Shown: piece after piece, positions 62,055-64,000 of the stretch
Layout: each line of letters opens with the position of its first letter
How positions within the stretch are numbered: the first letter of the stretch is position 1
NCBI GenBank assembly: GCA_004376055.2
Contig: CP049016.1
Coordinates: 372,001 to 436,000 of the forward strand
DNA: 64,000 bases
Direction of reading: 5' to 3'
Source of the DNA: Nitrospirales bacterium LBB_01
Lineage (GTDB): Bacteria; Nitrospirota; Thermodesulfovibrionia; Thermodesulfovibrionales; Magnetobacteriaceae
Translations under genes and position numbers: made by a program
The notes under the pieces: model-generated
Told to the model about the DNA's origin: nothing
Databases searched by the model: none
The model's input: only the letters and a program-made list of their open reading frames with translations

Positions 62055-63806
62055 ATGGCAGACGTTAGCCCATCTAAAAGCCTGATAAAAGGGGTTATAA
62101 AGTTAACCTTGTTTTTGGGCATAGGTTTTGCTGTACTTTTTATCTTAAACAAAGTTCTTGCAGCACCCACGGAGGACGGTTACAGGTTTTTCCCTGTGAT
62201 TGGAAGCCGTGTGTGGGTGTGGGTAATAGCGCAGCTTCACCTTAATTTTGCTGCCTTTGTTTTGGGTGTTCCGATTTTTGCCGTTTCGATGGAGTTTATA
62301 GGCTGGAGGCGTAATGATGAGAGGCTGGATAGAATCGCTTACGATTTTACGAAGCTCTTTACACTTGCCTACACGCTTACGGCTGCTGTCGGTACGATAC
62401 TGTTGATAAGTTTACCCGTGCTGTATCCAAAGTTTATAGATCATTTGATGAAAATCCTTGGGCCTACGTGGTGGGTCTATGTGGTAGTGATGTATGTTGA
62501 AACGCTTGTCTGCTACTACTACTTCTACTCATGGAAGCAGATGAAAGGTAATAAAAAGGGAAAGCATGTAGCCCTTGGCGGCCTTCTGAATATCATGGGC
62601 ATGACCATGCTTCTAATTACCAGCGCATGGGTTGGGTATATGACAACGCCGGGCGGGGTTAGCGACACCGGCGAGCTTATAAACCGCTGGCACGCCATTA
62701 AGACCTACATGTGGATACCTCTTTCACTTCACAGACTTGTCGCAAATGTTGTGTTTGGCGCAGGTATTGCTGCAGCTTATGCAGCTTACAGATTTATAAC
62801 CGCTGAAAACGATGAGCAACGCGCCTATTACGACTGGATGGGTTATACATCGGCGATGATTTCTATCGGATTTTCACTGATTTTGCCCGGAGTTGGCTAC
62901 ATGTTGGGTGTTGAAATCTACACGTTTAACGAACAGATGGGAATTCAGCTTATGGGCGGATTTTTTGCGTGGCTGTGGGTTATGCAGGCAATTCTAATAG
63001 GTGCTATTCTTATGTTTGTTAACTACTACCTTTGGATTTCCCTGAATAAGATGCCAGGGGGCGAAAGGTATTTCAAATACGTAAAATTCCTGTTTATTGT
63101 AAACCTGCTGTCATATGCAGTGTGGCTTACGCCTCATAGCATAGCGCTTAGTCTTGAAGAGGCAAGACGCATGGGAGCATATCACCCGGTGCTCGGTAGT
63201 CTTGGTGTTATGGCCTCTAAAAACACGGCCGTTGTTGTGTCCTATATGGCCACGTTTTTAAGTTTTACCATCTTTAAAATAAGCAACAAAGAGCCTGTGG
63301 TCAGTTGGGCTAAGCTCGGGCATGCCATTAGAGCTTTCGTGATAGTAGGGTCAACCGTTGCTGCTATTGCCATAGGTATTTACAGTTATATGGTAACATC
63401 CGCGGTGAGAGTGAAGATTCTGTCGCCAATCCAGTTTGGGATATTTTTCCTCTCTATAATAATTCTCTTTGTGCTTGACTCTATGATGTATAAAGGAGCA
63501 AAGATTATTGGAGAGCCAAAGTGGGGCAAAATGCCGGAGCGGTCGCAGTATGCACTAATAGGAATTACTGTGACATTTACGTGGCTTATGGCAATGATGG
63601 GATACATGAGAAGCGGAGGCAGACAGTTTTGGCATGTGTATGGAATCATGAAAGACACAAGTCCGGATGCCTATTTACCAACGCATGGTTATGCTGCAGT
63701 TGTTTCCTCCATTGTCACAGTGATATTTTTTGCCCTGATAGGACTTCTGTTTTGGAGCATTATGAAACTTGAAAAAGCGTCAGAGAAGGGGGGGGCTAAA
63801 ACATGA
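62055..63806 (+). CDS. Cytochrome bd-like oxidase subunit I (Nitrospira type)
   Basis: About 583 residues with about 14 TM segments. Conserved histidines in IAQLHLNFAAFVLG (about 55) and RWHAIKTYMWIPLSLHR (about 210-226) fit haem-binding positions of CydA-like proteins; WGWNxxQ-type motifs of CydA are replaced. This group, known from nitrite oxidisers and other Nitrospirota, is called bd-like; its activity (O2 or NO reduction) is not settled. The ATG at 62055 is preferred: TAGGAG lies six bases before it, whereas the ATG at 62049 touches the ribosome site. The next gene overlaps by four bases. Confidence 0.8.
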   Translation: MADVSPSKSLIKGVIKLTLFLGIGFAVLFILNKVLAAPTEDGYRFFPVIGSRVWVWVIAQLHLNFAAFVLGVPIFAVSMEFIGWRRNDERLDRIAYDFTKLFTLAYTLTAAVGTILLISLPVLYPKFIDHLMKILGPTWWVYVVVMYVETLVCYYYFYSWKQMKGNKKGKHVALGGLLNIMGMTMLLITSAWVGYMTTPGGVSDTGELINRWHAIKTYMWIPLSLHRLVANVVFGAGIAAAYAAYRFITAENDEQRAYYDWMGYTSAMISIGFSLILPGVGYMLGVEIYTFNEQMGIQLMGGFFAWLWVMQAILIGAILMFVNYYLWISLNKMPGGERYFKYVKFLFIVNLLSYAVWLTPHSIALSLEEARRMGAYHPVLGSLGVMASKNTAVVVSYMATFLSFTIFKISNKEPVVSWAKLGHAIRAFVIVGSTVAAIAIGIYSYMVTSAVRVKILSPIQFGIFFLSIIILFVLDSMMYKGAKIIGEPKWGKMPERSQYALIGITVTFTWLMAMMGYMRSGGRQFWHVYGIMKDTSPDAYLPTHGYAAVVSSIVTVIFFALIGLLFWSIMKLEKASEKGGAKT

Positions 63807-64000
63807 AAGGCGGCATTCTGAAGTTATTGATAGTTGTGGTAGGGCTTAACATTTTCTTTGCCTATATTGGACTCTATTTCCTGCCTCAGTCTGAGTCACG
63901 CCCTCCTAAGGAGACAAAGATAGAGAAGGGAATAACGCAGGAGGACCTGATAGCGGTCGGTGAGCAAATCGTGTTTAGCAAAGGACAGTGCATGGTATGT
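63803..64000 (+). CDS. Membrane-anchored cytochrome c (partial)
   Basis: 66 codons before the window ends. A single TM (about 7-27), then a Pro/Lys-rich stretch and GQCMVC at the edge, the start of a CxxCH haem site whose His lies outside. It overlaps the bd-like gene by ATGA, so the two are co-translated: the cytochrome probably gives electrons to that oxidase. Confidence 0.75.
   Translation, partial: MKGGILKLLIVVVGLNIFFAYIGLYFLPQSESRPPKETKIEKGITQEDLIAVGEQIVFSKGQCMVC

Noticed and set aside
1-64000. CRISPR arrays, tRNA or rRNA genes, replication origin
   Set aside because: No regularly spaced direct repeats, cloverleaf sequences or DnaA-box clusters were seen on reading the window by eye.

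Overview
The window reads as chromosome of a Gram-negative, anaerobic to microaerophilic, chemotactic bacterium. The best inference is a deeply branching Nitrospirota (Thermodesulfovibrionia / Magnetobacterium-like). The grounds are an N2O-reductase cluster beside a Nitrospira-type bd-like oxidase, a flavodiiron/rubredoxin/PerR oxygen-defence block, many large GT-C type membrane glycosyltransferases and abundant PAS/GGDEF/EAL and CheW-type signalling. This is judged from protein family resemblance only; no rRNA or tRNA gene was seen. No magnetosome gene cluster is present.

Layout. 1-5.9 kb: end of a membrane GT-C gene, yifB, a small mobile repeat sitting on an IS3 transposase relic, and a large PAS-GGDEF-EAL sensor. 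6-9.3 kb: two GT-C like membrane proteins. 9.5-14.9 kb: typA, then an MCP, a CheW and a CheV. 14.9-27 kb: surface glycoconjugate region with a leftward four-gene operon (flippase, LpxL-like acyltransferase, B12 radical SAM, GT-C protein), an STT3/PglB-type oligosaccharyltransferase reading right, and two tandem TMTC-like membrane-TPR proteins. 27.4-36.5 kb: a ParA-like ATPase with a small partner, a PilZ/HDOD protein, an FGE-like protein, PduL, and a three-gene actin-like / pseudo-receiver / MinD-like cluster. 36.5-41.3 kb: a structured intergenic region, a receiver-wHTH regulator, tpiA, secG, a receiver-PAS-HWE kinase and an orphan membrane protein. 41.5-44.3 kb: decayed accessory DNA with a HicB relic cut by a mobile repeat and an LRR-TIR gene broken by two frameshifts and an intact 1,311-bp IS3-family element whose 3-bp target duplication can be reconstructed. 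44.3-50.2 kb: fabF, glutaredoxin, Fe-S flavoprotein, AhpC, rubredoxin, flavodiiron protein, small Cys4 proteins and PerR with a PerR-type box. 50.4-62 kb: a nos operon (c-type cytochrome, nosZ, a NosR split over two overlapping genes, nosD, nosF, nosY) extended by two related carboxypeptidase-regulatory-like proteins, a transglutaminase-fold protein lacking catalytic residues and a TlpA-like thioredoxin, closed by a strong terminator. 62-64 kb: a bd-like oxidase subunit and the start of a membrane cytochrome c.

How the parts fit. The nos block plus bd-like oxidase is a respiratory island, with a Crp/Fnr-type half-palindrome placed about 42 bp before a -10 box upstream. The 45-50 kb block handles O2 and peroxide. 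The 14-27 kb block probably builds, flips and transfers surface glycans. Six copies of a short terminal-inverted-repeat element are scattered in gene borders and explain several spurious ORFs. Several genes (yifB, typA, the STT3 gene) have a -10 box 7-9 nt before the start codon and no Shine-Dalgarno sequence, suggesting leaderless mRNAs. Two genes have an in-frame TGA followed by conserved family sequence; one of these, in a DUF1573 domain of the nos operon, sits where a conserved cysteine is expected.
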